Source of the DNA: an uncultured Bacteriovorax sp.
GTDB taxonomy: Bacteria; Bdellovibrionota; Bacteriovoracia; Bacteriovoracales; Bacteriovoracaceae
Assembly (NCBI GenBank): GCA_946481315.1
Contig: CAMLMH010000015.1
Span: 1 to 30,371 of the forward strand
Length of the DNA stretch: 30,371 nt
Direction: 5' to 3'
The stretch's first letter is position 1. The number at the start of each line of letters is the position of its first letter. Both the position numbers and the translations under genes were made by a program. The notes beneath the pieces were generated by a model that saw nothing but the letters and a program-made list of their open reading frames with translations, did not search any database and was not told the DNA's origin. Shown here one piece after another: positions 30,350 through 30,371 of this stretch.

Positions 30350-30371
30350 GTAGAATGCAATCATAATTCTT

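Noticed and set aside
1..30371. CRISPR arrays, insertion sequences, tRNA or rRNA genes, and prophage genes
   Set aside because: No regularly spaced repeats, transposase-like proteins, cloverleaf sequences or phage structural genes were seen. The holin-like protein at 8232 belongs to a stress operon, not to a phage.

Overview
The window reads as chromosomal DNA of a Gram-negative bacterium with roughly 40% G+C (estimated by eye). It has an outer-membrane barrel protein, lipoproteins, ExbB/ExbD with an AgmX/PglI-type partner, and NtrC/sigma-54 regulation. Together with many small exported proteins, this style resembles the Bdellovibrionota (Bacteriovorax/Peredibacter-like). That placement is inference; no rRNA, tRNA, IS element or CRISPR array was seen.

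Layout. (1) 0.1-2.4 kb: a minus-strand ExbB-ExbD-AgmX energy-coupling operon. (2) 2.7-6.4 kb: an exported unknown protein, a class I aminotransferase, an exported HNH-type protein and an exported Cys-rich protein. (3) 7.2-18.4 kb: a stress island made of an outer-membrane protein operon, three CsbD-domain proteins (one fused to an ElaB/YqjD-like anchor), a YqjE-like membrane protein, a hemerythrin, a DUF748 protein with a tiny lipoprotein, two sensor kinases, an HPt protein, a sigma-54 NtrC-type response regulator, a DUF1328 protein and several very small genes. (4) 18.6-20.1 kb: two convergent orphan solute-binding proteins. (5) 20.3-25.3 kb: a sugar/trehalose block (ROK kinase, GH15 glucosidase/trehalase, OtsA-OtsB fusion). 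(6) 25.3-27.9 kb: a TrmK-like methyltransferase, a DsbB/DsbA pair and a short CDF transporter. (7) 28-30.3 kb: an acyltransferase broken by two homopolymer frameshifts, an SRAP (HMCES/YedK) protein whose ribosome-binding site points to an ATC start, and a small exported protein.

The main discovery is in region 3. Eight intergenic sites match a sigma-54 promoter with the invariant GG-N10-GC spacing, most as TGGCAT-N6-TGCW, plus one weaker site. Each lies about 45-80 bases upstream of a start codon, and none was found in the intergenic regions outside 7.4-18.1 kb. They precede the outer-membrane operon, two or three CsbD genes, the hemerythrin, the DUF1328 gene, two small unknown genes and the CHASE3 histidine kinase operon. 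The same block encodes a sigma-54 activator and all the parts of a His-Asp-His-Asp phosphorelay. I propose a self-contained, positively autoregulated envelope/osmotic-type stress regulon that uses sigma-54 for protein families usually placed under general-stress sigma factors. The neighbouring trehalose genes would fit the same physiology, but they show no sigma-54 site.
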